A DNA stretch of 21,299 nucleotides from DATKHR01 sp035510155. GTDB lineage: Bacteria; Acidobacteriota; Vicinamibacteria; Vicinamibacterales; CAVVIG01. The DNA is taken from assembly GCA_035510155.1 (NCBI GenBank), contig DATKHR010000413.1, forward strand, positions 1 to 21,299, given 5' to 3'. Positions 14,723-21,299 of the stretch are shown one piece after another. Below the pieces are notes generated by a model, which saw nothing but the letters and a program-made list of their open reading frames with translations, did not search any database and had not been told where the DNA came from. Each line of letters begins with the position of its first letter. Within the stretch, counting starts at the first letter, position 1. The translations under genes and the position numbers were made by a program.

Positions 14723-16891
14723 CTATCTGATGAACAAATACGCGGTCACGAACACGAAGACGCCGAACACGATCAACATCGCGTAGTTCTGGACCAGACC
14801 CGTTTGAACGCGCCGGAACGCGTGGCTGGATTCCTGCACGATCCACCCGATCAGGTTCACGAGGCCGTCGACAACTGTTCGATCCGTGAGCCCGGAAAAC
14901 CAGGCGCCGACGATCGTCACCCAGCTCGTGCCGTTCACCGCGCCGTCCACGACCGTGCGGTCGAAGCTCCAGAACCGGCGCGCCGCACCGAACGTCCCGG
15001 CGACAACGGTCGCGTTGTAGAGCTCGTCGACGTAGTACTTGTTCGAGAGCGTGCGATGCGCTCCGGAAAGCCGCTCCGCAAGTTGCTCGGAGATGTCCGG
15101 GCTCGTGACGTAGAACTTCCACGCCATGCCGATGCCGGCGAGGGCGACGGCGACGGAGAACGCCATCAGGCCAATCTCAACTCCAGCAGAGACGCTGCTT
15201 TCCCCAGCCCCGGCACCCTCGTGCCCGGCCGCCTCGAGCGGGCGACCCGCCTCGCCTCCGCCCGCAACGCTCGCGTGCTCGGCCGTGAAGCTCGGCTCGA
15301 GGAAATGTTCGATCTCATTGCTGCCGCCGATCGCAGCCGGCACGCCGACGAAACCGGCAACGATCGCGCCCACCGCCAGCGCCTGCAGCGGAAACGTCAT
15401 CGGCCGCGGCGACTCGTGCGGGCCGTGCCACGGGCCATGACCATGCTGGTCGGACGCGCCGTGCGATCCGTGCCCCCCTGCGACGGCGTGGTCATGGTGA
15501 CCCTCGGTTTCCCACTTCGGCCCGCGGTACGGACCGAAGAACGTCATCGCCATCAGCCGGAACATGTAGAACGCCGTCATCATCGCGGTCGCGACGGCCA
15601 GGACCCAGATCGCTCGATTCGCTACGAACGCGCGAAACAGGATCTCGTCCTTGCTGAAAAATCCCGACAGCGGCGGAATCCCCGCAATAGCCAGGGTTCC
15701 GATCAACATGGTAACGAACGTGACCGGCATGTACTTCCTCAACCCGCCCATGTGACGCATGTCCTGCTCGCCCGCCATGGCATGAATCACCGAGCCGCTG
15801 CCGAGGAACAGCAGCGCCTTGAAGAAGGCGTGCGTCATCAGATGGAAGGCGCCCGCAGAAAACGCGCCGACGCCCATCCCCGTAAACATGTACCCGAGCT
15901 GCGACACGGTCGAGTACGCGAGCACCCGTTTGATGTCGTTTTGGACCAGGCCGATGGAGGCGGCCATCAGCGCCGTCAGCACACCGATGATCGCGACGAT
16001 CTCCATGACCATCGGCGCGTGCGAGAAGAGCACGGCGTTGCGGCCCACCATGTAGACGCCGGCCGTCACCATCGTCGCGGCGTGAATCAGAGCCGAGACG
16101 GGCGTCGGCCCTTCCATCGCGTCCGGCAGCCAGACATACAGCGGAATTTGCGCGCTCTTGCCGGTGGCGCCGATGAAAAGCAGGAGGCCAATAAGCGACA
16201 GGACGCCGAAATGCGTCGTTTCGATCGGCATCGCCCCTGCGGCGTTCTGCACGGCGCGAAAGTCCAGCGTGCCGAATTGATAGAAAACCAGGAACACGCC
16301 GAGCACGAACCCCCAGTCGCCGATGCGGTTGGTGATGAAGGCCTTCCTGCCGGCGTCCGAGGCGCTTTTCTTCTCGTACCAGTACCCGATGAGAAGGTAC
16401 GAGCAGAGGCCGACACCCTCCCAGCCGACGAACATGACCAGGAAGTTGTTCCCCAGCACCAGCATGAGCATGAAGAAGCAGAACAGGTTCAGATAGCAGA
16501 AGAACCGCGCGTACCCGCCTCGCGGCTCGTCCACCATGTAGGCGGTCGCGTAGATGTGAATCAATGCCCCGATGCCGGTGACGATGAGGAGCATCATCCC
16601 GGCGAGCGGATCGAGCCTGAACCCCCAGGTCACCTCGAAGTTGCCGATGCCGTCGTGTGTCGCGAGCGGGATCCGCGGGATCCACTCGGCCACGTTGACG
16701 TCGTAGGCGCGCGACTCGGCGGGCAAGCCAAGGAGCTGCCAGAACGCAACGCCCCCGAGGGCGAGCGCGGCCAGCATGATCCCGCTCGCCAGCGCGCCCG
16801 CCGCACGTCGCGAGAACACACGGATGCCCACGAGGCCGTTGATGGCGGCACCCAGACCTGGCAGCAACGGGATCAACCAGATGTAACGCAT
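14723..16891 (-). CDS. nuoL: NADH-quinone oxidoreductase subunit L
   Basis: This 722-residue distal antiporter-like subunit of complex I normally ends in the long lateral helix that braces the membrane arm. Conserved sites are E158 (FVGWEGVGLCSYLLIG), K245 (GATGKSAQIPLYVWLPDAMEG), K358 (HAFFKALLFL) and K414 (FFSKDEI). It is about 110 residues longer than E. coli NuoL (613). The extra length sits in two hydrophilic loops: a His-rich one at 465-492 and a Gly/Ala/Glu-rich one at about 535-568. The C-terminal part (about 600-722) includes NKYYVDELYNATVV and a final membrane helix. It starts 9 bases after nuoK. Confidence 0.95.
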   Translation of the reverse strand: MRYIWLIPLLPGLGAAINGLVGIRVFSRRAAGALASGIMLAALALGGVAFWQLLGLPAESRAYDVNVAEWIPRIPLATHDGIGNFEVTWGFRLDPLAGMMLLIVTGIGALIHIYATAYMVDEPRGGYARFFCYLNLFCFFMLMLVLGNNFLVMFVGWEGVGLCSYLLIGYWYEKKSASDAGRKAFITNRIGDWGFVLGVFLVFYQFGTLDFRAVQNAAGAMPIETTHFGVLSLIGLLLFIGATGKSAQIPLYVWLPDAMEGPTPVSALIHAATMVTAGVYMVGRNAVLFSHAPMVMEIVAIIGVLTALMAASIGLVQNDIKRVLAYSTVSQLGYMFTGMGVGAFSAGAFHLMTHAFFKALLFLGSGSVIHAMAGEQDMRHMGGLRKYMPVTFVTMLIGTLAIAGIPPLSGFFSKDEILFRAFVANRAIWVLAVATAMMTAFYMFRLMAMTFFGPYRGPKWETEGHHDHAVAGGHGSHGASDQHGHGPWHGPHESPRPMTFPLQALAVGAIVAGFVGVPAAIGGSNEIEHFLEPSFTAEHASVAGGGEAGRPLEAAGHEGAGAGESSVSAGVEIGLMAFSVAVALAGIGMAWKFYVTSPDISEQLAERLSGAHRTLSNKYYVDELYNATVVAGTFGAARRFWSFDRTVVDGAVNGTSWVTIVGAWFSGLTDRTVVDGLVNLIGWIVQESSHAFRRVQTGLVQNYAMLIVFGVFVFVTAYLFIR

Positions 16892-16900
16892 ATCAGCTGT

Positions 16901-17203
16901 CTACCACCTCATCAGGTTCATCTCGTCGATGTTCACGGTCTCTTTGTTGCGATAGAACGCGAGGATGATGCCCAGTCCGACGGCGGCCTCAGCGGCGGCC
17001 ACGGCAATCACGAAGACGGCGAACACCTGGCCCACCAGATTCTGCAGCTGCGCCGAAAACGCGATCAAGTTGATGTTGACGGCGTTCAGGATCAGCTCGA
17101 TCGACATGAAAATGATGATGATGTTCCTGCGTACCATCACGCCGACGACGCCAATCGTGAAGAGCGCCGCAGACAGCAGCATATAGTGGGTGGAAGTGAT
17201 CAT
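16901..17203 (-). CDS. nuoK: NADH-quinone oxidoreductase subunit K
   Basis: This 100-residue protein has three membrane helices, exactly the E. coli length. It is related to MrpC and forms part of the E-channel joining the quinone site to the pumps. FMSIELILNAVNINLIAF holds the conserved membrane Glu of helix 2, and AAAEAAVGLGIILAFYR the second. The start is ATG at 17203, since MIMITSTHYMLLSAALFTIGVVG fits the family N-terminus (residues from M1 on); an upstream GTG would fall inside nuoJ. No clear ribosome-binding site is seen. The gap to nuoJ is 17 bases. Confidence 0.94.
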   Translation of the reverse strand: MITSTHYMLLSAALFTIGVVGVMVRRNIIIIFMSIELILNAVNINLIAFSAQLQNLVGQVFAVFVIAVAAAEAAVGLGIILAFYRNKETVNIDEMNLMRW

Positions 17204-17220
17204 GATTCGTATACTGCGGA

Positions 17221-17733
17221 CTAGAGCTCTCTCTTCGCCAGGATGATGGCGCCGATCATGGCAACGAGCAGCAGCATCGAGGCGATCTCGAACGGGATCA
17301 GATAACTCGTGTACAGCAGCCAACCGACCTGCTCGGTGTTGCCGGTGACCGGCATGGCCGCGCTTGCGGCGATGGCCGGCGCCGGGTTGGCCGGCGTATA
17401 GGTCGCAATCGCCGCGACTTCGAGCAACACCGCCGCCGCCATCCCGAACCCCAGCTTCGTCCGCCGATGCGGATCCTGGTGCGCCTCCGGCGGTCGCTTC
17501 AGATTCACGAGCATCACGACGAACAAATACAGCACGACGATGCCGCCTGCGTAGACAAGGACCTGGATGACGGCGACGAACGGCGCATTGAGCAACACGT
17601 ACAGCGCGGCCACGAACAGGAAGTCGAGCACGAGGAACAACACGCTGTGCACGGTGTCCCTCGTGCTGATGACGAGCACGGCGAAGCCGAGAATCGCCGC
17701 CGCCATCGTGTAGAACGCTATCGCTTGGCCCAT
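17221..17733 (-). CDS. nuoJ: NADH-quinone oxidoreductase subunit J
   Basis: This 170-residue protein has five membrane segments and belongs to the complex I membrane arm. VLVYAGGIVVLYLFVVMLVN is the conserved helix 3, which changes conformation during turnover in the family. The start is ATG at 17733 (MGQAIAFYTMAAAI). A GTG at 17781 in the same frame would add 16 hydrophilic residues encoded by the hairpin-containing spacer after nuoH, which looks non-coding. nuoI normally lies between nuoH and nuoJ; here it is missing and replaced by this 49-base spacer. Confidence 0.93.
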   Translation of the reverse strand: MGQAIAFYTMAAAILGFAVLVISTRDTVHSVLFLVLDFLFVAALYVLLNAPFVAVIQVLVYAGGIVVLYLFVVMLVNLKRPPEAHQDPHRRTKLGFGMAAAVLLEVAAIATYTPANPAPAIAASAAMPVTGNTEQVGWLLYTSYLIPFEIASMLLLVAMIGAIILAKREL

Positions 17734-17744
17734 ATCACCATCGC

Positions 17745-17773
17745 GATTCGGGATTCGGTCCCAATCTCGAATC
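17745..17773 (-). repeat. Hairpin in the nuoH-nuoJ spacer
   Basis: GATTCGGGATT (17745-17755) and AATCTCGAATC (17763-17773) form an 11-bp stem with one mismatch and a 7-base loop. It begins 9 bases after the nuoH stop and ends 11 bases before the nuoJ start. It could act in RNA processing or set the relative expression of the flanking genes. The GGGATTCGG repeat is typical of short non-coding spacers. Confidence 0.55.
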
Positions 17774-17782
17774 ACCACCACG

Positions 17783-18805
17783 TCAGATCAGCAGCACCCT
17801 TATCACTGCCGTGACCACCAGGTTCAAAATGGCCAACGGAATCAGAACCTTCCAACCCAGACGCATCAACTGGTCGTAGCGATAGCGCGGCAGCGTCGCC
17901 CGGACCCAGATAAACACGTAGAGGAACAGAAACGACTTGACCAGGAACCACATCCACACCGGGACAAAGTCGAGGAAGCCGAGCGCGGCCACGTTGGGGA
18001 ACGGGCGCAGCCACCCACCCAGGAACAACGTCGTGGCCACCGACGACACGACGATCATGTTGGCGTATTCCGCCAGAAAGAACAGCGCGAACCGCATGCC
18101 GCTGTACTCGGTGTGAAAGCCGCCCGTCAACTCCTGTTCCGCCTCCGGCAGGTCGAACGGGGCGCGATTGGTCTCCGCGAGGCCCCCGATGAAAAAGATC
18201 CCGAACGCCATCGGCTGAACGAACGCAAACCAGACGTGCCCGCTTTCCTGCGCCCGCACGATGCCGACCATGCTCAGCGTCCCGGCCACGAGAATGACGC
18301 TGACCAGTGTGAGCGTGACGGCGACTTCGTACGAGATCAGCTGCGCGGACGCACGGAGGCCCGCCAGCAGCGGGTATTTGCTGTTCGACGAGTACCCGGC
18401 CAGGATGATCCCGTACACGCCGACTGATGCGACCGACACCACGTAGAGCAGCCCGACGTTGACGTCGGTGACGTACAACGAGACCCGCCGCCCGAACAGG
18501 TTCACTTCGGGCCCGAACGGAATCACGGCATACACAATGAGCGCGGGCACCATCGAGATGATCGGCGCCGCTGTGAAGACCCACTTGTCGGCACGAACCG
18601 GCGTGATGTCTTCTTTGATCATCAGCTTCACGGCGTCTGCGATCGGTTGCAGGATGCCGTACGGGCCGACTCGCATCGGACCGAGCCGCGACTGCGCCCA
18701 GGCAATGACCTTGCGCTCGAGCAGCACCATGTAGGTGACGCCCACCAGCGTCGCGTTCAGGACGATAACGATCTTCAGCAGCGGGATCACGAAGCCGTCG
18801 ATCAC
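17783..18805 (-). CDS. nuoH: NADH-quinone oxidoreductase subunit H
   Basis: This 340-residue membrane protein lines the quinone chamber and links it to the proton pumps. Conserved cytoplasmic loops are present: ERKVIAWAQSRLGPMRVGPYG (from about residue 30), AGYSSNSKYPLLAGLRASAQ, and ETNRAPFDLPEAEQELTGGF followed by EYSGMRFALFFLAEYANM. The start is GTG at 18805, overlapping the nuoD stop as GTGA (4 bp), with GAGG seven bases upstream; no ATG fits and a stop precedes it in frame. nuoE, F and G, which often lie between nuoD and nuoH, cannot be here because of the overlap. Confidence 0.95.
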   Translation of the reverse strand: MIDGFVIPLLKIVIVLNATLVGVTYMVLLERKVIAWAQSRLGPMRVGPYGILQPIADAVKLMIKEDITPVRADKWVFTAAPIISMVPALIVYAVIPFGPEVNLFGRRVSLYVTDVNVGLLYVVSVASVGVYGIILAGYSSNSKYPLLAGLRASAQLISYEVAVTLTLVSVILVAGTLSMVGIVRAQESGHVWFAFVQPMAFGIFFIGGLAETNRAPFDLPEAEQELTGGFHTEYSGMRFALFFLAEYANMIVVSSVATTLFLGGWLRPFPNVAALGFLDFVPVWMWFLVKSFLFLYVFIWVRATLPRYRYDQLMRLGWKVLIPLAILNLVVTAVIRVLLI

Positions 18806-19929
18806 CGGTCGACCTCACCGAGAACGATATCGATCGATCCAATCAGCGCGACGACATCCGCGACGAGGTGGCCGCGCACCAGCCGTCGCAGCCCTTGAAG
18901 ATTGCAGAACGAAGGGGGCCGGACGCGGAAGCGGTACGGATTTGTCGACTTCCCGTCGCTGACGATGAAGAAGCCCAGCTCGCCTTTGGGCGACTCGATC
19001 GCGTGGTAGGTTTCACCGGCCGCGGGTTTGATGAGGCGAGGTACTTTGCCGACGATGGGTCCTTCGGGTATGCCCTGGGCCGCCTGGCGGATGATGCGCA
19101 GCGACTGGCGGAATTCTTCCATCCGCACGAGATAGCGATCGTAGGTGTCGCCGTCGGACCCGATGGGCACATCGAACTCCATCTCGTCGTAGGCCGCGTA
19201 CGGCTCATCCTTGCGCACGTCGCGCGTGACGCCCGAGCCGCGCAGCGCAGGACCGCAAAGGCCGAGTCCCGTCGCTTCCTCGCCGGAGATGACGCCGATC
19301 CCCTTCGTGCGCTCCAGCCAGATGCGGTTGTGCGTCAGCAGCGTCTCGTACTCGTCGACTTTCGAGTCCATGATCGTGCAGAACTCGAGAACTTTCTTGT
19401 CCCAGCCGGGCGGGATGTCGAGCGGCAGGCCGCCGATGCGCATCGAGTTGTAGGTCAAACGCGCGCCGCAGAACTCTTCGAAGAGATCAAGGATGAGCTC
19501 GCGCTCGCGAAATGCGTAGAGAAACACCGTCATCGCCCCGATGTCCATCGCGTGGGTGCCCACCCACAGACAATGGCTGGCAATCCGCTGGAGCTCGCAG
19601 AGAATCGTGCGCACGTAGCGCGCGCGCCGGGGAACCTCGAGCTGCATGAGCTTCTCGACCGTTTCGCAGTAGCCCACGTTGCTGGTCGCAGCCGCCACAT
19701 AGTCCATGCGGTCGGTGAGCAGGATGATCTGCGTCCAATTGCGGTTCTCGCTCAGCTTCTCGATGCCCCGGTGAAGGTAGCCAATCACGACGTCGCAATC
19801 GACGACCTTCTCGCCGTCGAGCCGCAACACCACGCGCAGCACGCCGTGCGTGCTCGGATGCTGAGGGCCCATGTTGATCACGAGCTCGTCGGTGTCGAAC
19901 ATCGCGCCGCGGATTGTCTGTGCTTCCAT
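18802..19929 (-). CDS. nuoD: NADH-quinone oxidoreductase subunit D
   Basis: This 375-residue, 49-kDa-type subunit is descended from the NiFe-hydrogenase large subunit and holds the quinone headgroup at the top of the chamber. H28 in MGPQHPSTHGVLR and Y77 in TDRMDYVAAAT are 49 residues apart, like His38 and Tyr87 of Thermus Nqo4, so the quinone site appears intact. It is not fused to NuoC. The ATG at 19929 is preferred because GGTGA lies five bases upstream; a GTG at 19938 in the same frame is possible. The protein carries no Fe-S cluster and needs NuoB to receive electrons, yet nuoB is not in this cluster. Confidence 0.95.
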   Translation of the reverse strand: MEAQTIRGAMFDTDELVINMGPQHPSTHGVLRVVLRLDGEKVVDCDVVIGYLHRGIEKLSENRNWTQIILLTDRMDYVAAATSNVGYCETVEKLMQLEVPRRARYVRTILCELQRIASHCLWVGTHAMDIGAMTVFLYAFRERELILDLFEEFCGARLTYNSMRIGGLPLDIPPGWDKKVLEFCTIMDSKVDEYETLLTHNRIWLERTKGIGVISGEEATGLGLCGPALRGSGVTRDVRKDEPYAAYDEMEFDVPIGSDGDTYDRYLVRMEEFRQSLRIIRQAAQGIPEGPIVGKVPRLIKPAAGETYHAIESPKGELGFFIVSDGKSTNPYRFRVRPPSFCNLQGLRRLVRGHLVADVVALIGSIDIVLGEVDR

Positions 19930-19938
19930 CTGAGTCAC

Positions 19939-19957
19939 CAGGACCTAGGACCAAGGC
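19939..19957 (-). repeat. Short tandem GGTCCT repeat in the nuoC-nuoD spacer
   Basis: The minus strand reads TTGGTCCTAGGTCCTGG in the 28-base gap between the nuoC stop and the nuoD start: two near-identical 7-base units with a central CCTAGG palindrome. It lies just upstream of the nuoD ribosome-binding site. Function unknown. Confidence 0.4.
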
Positions 19958-20722
19958 CTATTCAAGCTCCGCCTCCTCCTTCGTCTGCCGCAGCTTCAGC
20001 CAGTCAAGCGGGTTCTCCATCAGCAGCTCCCCGGGGCCCTCGAGCGGGTAGTCCTTCCGTTCTGGGAAACCCTGCCAGTCTTCGGGCATCAGGATACGGC
20101 GGCGATCCGGATGGCCGGTGAAGTTGACGCCAAACATATCCCAGACCTCGCGCTCGAGCCAGTTGGCCCCGGGCCACAGGCCAGTCACAGACGGCAGCGG
20201 GTCCTGCTCGCTGACTTTCACCTTTACGCGCACGCGGTGTCGATGCTTGGTGGAGTAGAGGCAATACACCACGTCAAAGCGGGCCTCAGTTCGCGGAGGC
20301 CAGTCGGTCGCTGTCAGATCCGACAAATAGTCAAAGCGCGCGTCCGGCGCATCGCGAAGATGTCTCCCGACCTCGAGAATCCGCGCAGCTGGGACGATGA
20401 TTGTCCAGTCGCGAAGGTAATAGGAGAGGGCCGTCACGCCGCCTGAAATCGCCCCTTGAAGCGAGACAATGAAGCCGGGCACCACGGCGTCTGCCGGTGG
20501 AAGCGGCTCGCTGGGTCCGGTCGCCGGCGCAGCCTTCGGTACGTGCGCTTCCCCTGCCGCCGCTGCGGGCCTCGCCGGGGGCGCGGCCGGTTTAGCAGCC
20601 GGGGCGGACGGTTTCGCGCCACCTCCAGCGGGCCCGGGGGCCGCAGGCGATGCCGGGGCCGGCCTCGCGGCCGTCGGGGCTGGAGGTGCGGGCGCGTCGG
20701 GCTTCTGCGGATCGTCAGGCAT
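19958..20722 (-). CDS. nuoC: NADH-quinone oxidoreductase subunit C with Ala/Pro-rich N-terminal extension
   Basis: This 254-residue, 30-kDa-type subunit belongs to the complex I peripheral arm and packs against NuoD. Residues about 97-245 form the family domain, with the signature LEREVWDMFGVNFTGHPDRR (189-208) followed by ILMPEDWQGFPERKDYPL. Residues 1-79 are a low-complexity arm in which about 50 residues are Ala or Pro, resembling flexible swinging-arm linkers. Typical stand-alone NuoC proteins are about 150-210 residues. ATG 20722 follows the nuoA stop by 15 bases, so there is no room for nuoB, which normally sits between nuoA and nuoC. A downstream start would remove the arm, but none with a clear ribosome-binding site is evident. 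Confidence 0.93.
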   Translation of the reverse strand: MPDDPQKPDAPAPPAPTAARPAPASPAAPGPAGGGAKPSAPAAKPAAPPARPAAAAGEAHVPKAAPATGPSEPLPPADAVVPGFIVSLQGAISGGVTALSYYLRDWTIIVPAARILEVGRHLRDAPDARFDYLSDLTATDWPPRTEARFDVVYCLYSTKHRHRVRVKVKVSEQDPLPSVTGLWPGANWLEREVWDMFGVNFTGHPDRRRILMPEDWQGFPERKDYPLEGPGELLMENPLDWLKLRQTKEEAELE

Positions 20723-20737
20723 GATGTCCCACGGCGC

Positions 20738-21094
20738 TCATGCCCATTCGAGCGCGCCCTTTTGCCACGCGTAGTAATAGCCCACGACGAGTATGAAGAT
20801 GAAGACGAGCATTTCGATCAGCCCAAACAGGAGCAGCTTGTCGAAGATCACTGCCCACGGAAACATGAAGACCGTCTCGACGTCGAAGATCACGAAGAGC
20901 ATCGCCACCAGATAGTAGCGAATGCTGTAGCGATCTCGGGCGTCGGTCGCCGGCTCGATCCCGCACTCGTAGGGTTCGAGCTTGACTTTGTTGTACTTGC
21001 TCGGATGAATCAGGCTCGTAAAGACGAGCGTGAATACCGCGAAGCCCGTGGCGACCACGACGAAGATGGCTATTGGAATGTAGGCTGAAAGCAT
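20738..21094 (-). CDS. nuoA: NADH-quinone oxidoreductase subunit A
   Basis: This 118-residue protein has three membrane helices and sits at the base of complex I near NuoH. KLEPYECGIEPATDAR is the conserved loop over the quinone chamber; its Cys is the switch residue known from mitochondrial ND3. RYYLVAMLFVIFDVETVFMF is helix 2 with the conserved acids. Length equals the family norm. It is the first gene of the nuo cluster, with a candidate promoter upstream and a divergent gene beyond. The start lacks a good Shine-Dalgarno match; a small GC-rich hairpin sits there instead. Confidence 0.95.
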   Translation of the reverse strand: MLSAYIPIAIFVVVATGFAVFTLVFTSLIHPSKYNKVKLEPYECGIEPATDARDRYSIRYYLVAMLFVIFDVETVFMFPWAVIFDKLLLFGLIEMLVFIFILVVGYYYAWQKGALEWA

Positions 21095-21103
21095 TGGAAC
21101 GAT

Positions 21104-21116
21104 GGCGCAAGGCGCC
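21104..21116 (-). promoter_or_regulatory. GC-rich hairpin just upstream of the nuoA start
   Basis: GGCGC and GCGCC pair perfectly around a 3-base loop, ending about 10 bases before the nuoA ATG, where a ribosome-binding site would be expected. It may limit or regulate translation initiation. Short GC stems are common in GC-rich DNA, so this is weak. Confidence 0.3.
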
Positions 21117-21144
21117 GCGCGTGGCGGGCACGTAAGCCGAGCGG

Positions 21145-21174
21145 TTTATACCATAGGGCAGCGCGCAGGTGCAA
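21145..21174 (-). promoter_or_regulatory. Probable sigma70-type promoter of the nuo cluster
   Basis: On the minus strand TTGCAC (21174-21169) and TATAAA (21150-21145) are separated by 18 bp. The -10 matches five of six consensus bases. The start site would be near 21138, giving a leader of roughly 44 bases before nuoA. This is the only good candidate in the 129-bp gap facing the divergent gene. Confidence 0.5.
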
Positions 21175-21211
21175 TTTCCCGCAACTTATAGAGTACAAAC
21201 ACTTTTTGACC

Positions 21212-21217
21212 TATACT
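21212..21217 (+). promoter_or_regulatory. -10-like TATACT directly before the divergent gene
   Basis: TATACT ends six bases before the ATG at 21224, so transcription from it would start at or near the A of the start codon, giving a leaderless mRNA. This agrees with the absence of any Shine-Dalgarno sequence. No good -35 hexamer is present at 16-18 bp. Confidence 0.35.
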
Positions 21218-21223
21218 GACCGT

Positions 21224-21299
21224 ATGACCCGTCCGGTCCTGTTCGCGGGCGTCCTGCTGGCAGCGGAAGTCTGGGTCGGGCCGGCAAGCGTTCGGGGAG
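21224..21299 (+). CDS. N-terminus of a divergent, probably exported protein (cut by window end)
   Basis: Only 25 complete codons are visible, starting MTRPVLFAGVLLAAEVWVG. A short basic start followed by a hydrophobic stretch suggests a signal peptide or membrane anchor. The frame stays open to the window edge. It is transcribed away from nuoA. The product cannot be identified from this fragment. Confidence 0.5.
   Translation, partial: MTRPVLFAGVLLAAEVWVGPASVRG

Noticed and set aside
14804..17224. 806-codon open frame on the plus strand opposite nuoL, nuoK and nuoJ
   Set aside because: It runs antisense across three clear complex I genes and is dominated by His, Arg, Asp and Glu without domain features. 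It is a shadow frame.
20722..20738. Hidden nuoB between nuoA and nuoC
   Set aside because: Only 15 bases separate the two genes, and the NuoC N-terminal arm has none of the NuoB cysteine motifs, so no fused NuoB is present.

Overview
The window looks like a chromosomal segment of a GC-rich Gram-negative bacterium, most likely an Acidobacteriota of the Vicinamibacteria type. This placement is inferred from gene content: two very large Oar-like TonB-dependent receptors with an N-terminal carboxypeptidase-regulatory-like domain, a sulfatase-superfamily protein fused to TPR repeats, and unusually divided ATP synthase and complex I gene clusters. No marker gene fixes the taxon. I see no tRNA, rRNA, CRISPR array or intact mobile element.

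Left part (1-8758), accessory and outer-membrane region. The window opens with a frameshifted, 3'-truncated remnant of a DDE/integrase-core transposase. It stops exactly where a perfect 10-bp-stem hairpin begins. Two paralogous receptors on the minus strand (208-3138 and 5720-8758) flank a plus-strand membrane-anchored sulfatase/TPR protein (3455-5617). The 316-bp gap between the first receptor and the sulfatase gene carries an operator-like palindrome. The convergent gap behind the sulfatase gene holds a clear intrinsic terminator for the second receptor, overlapped by a G-quadruplex-type motif.

Middle (8980-11350), minus strand: atpZ-atpI-atpB-atpE-atpF, the membrane (Fo) part of a proton ATP synthase. 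None of the F1 genes (atpH, A, G, D, C) follow; the next gene downstream is the receptor. A sigma70-like promoter with an inverted repeat lies in front of atpZ.

Right part (11564-21094), minus strand: nuoA-C-D-H-J-K-L-M-N, tightly packed with 1-4 bp overlaps or gaps of 9-49 bp. It starts at a probable promoter in front of nuoA, opposite a divergent gene cut by the window edge. The five absent complex I genes (nuoB, E, F, G, I) are exactly the five iron-sulfur subunits. The window therefore encodes the proton-pumping membrane arm plus the cluster-free C and D subunits, directly followed by the membrane part of the ATP synthase. The catalytic, cofactor-bearing and nucleotide-binding parts of both machines must be encoded elsewhere if the complexes are complete.

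The most interesting points are this clean cofactor-free/membrane-only partition, a 79-residue Ala/Pro-rich arm on NuoC, a His-rich loop in NuoL, a two-cysteine tail on NuoM, a second carboxylate in the AtpE ion-binding helix, and a sulfatase-like enzyme with Thr at the formylglycine position. No convincing wholly new system is visible.
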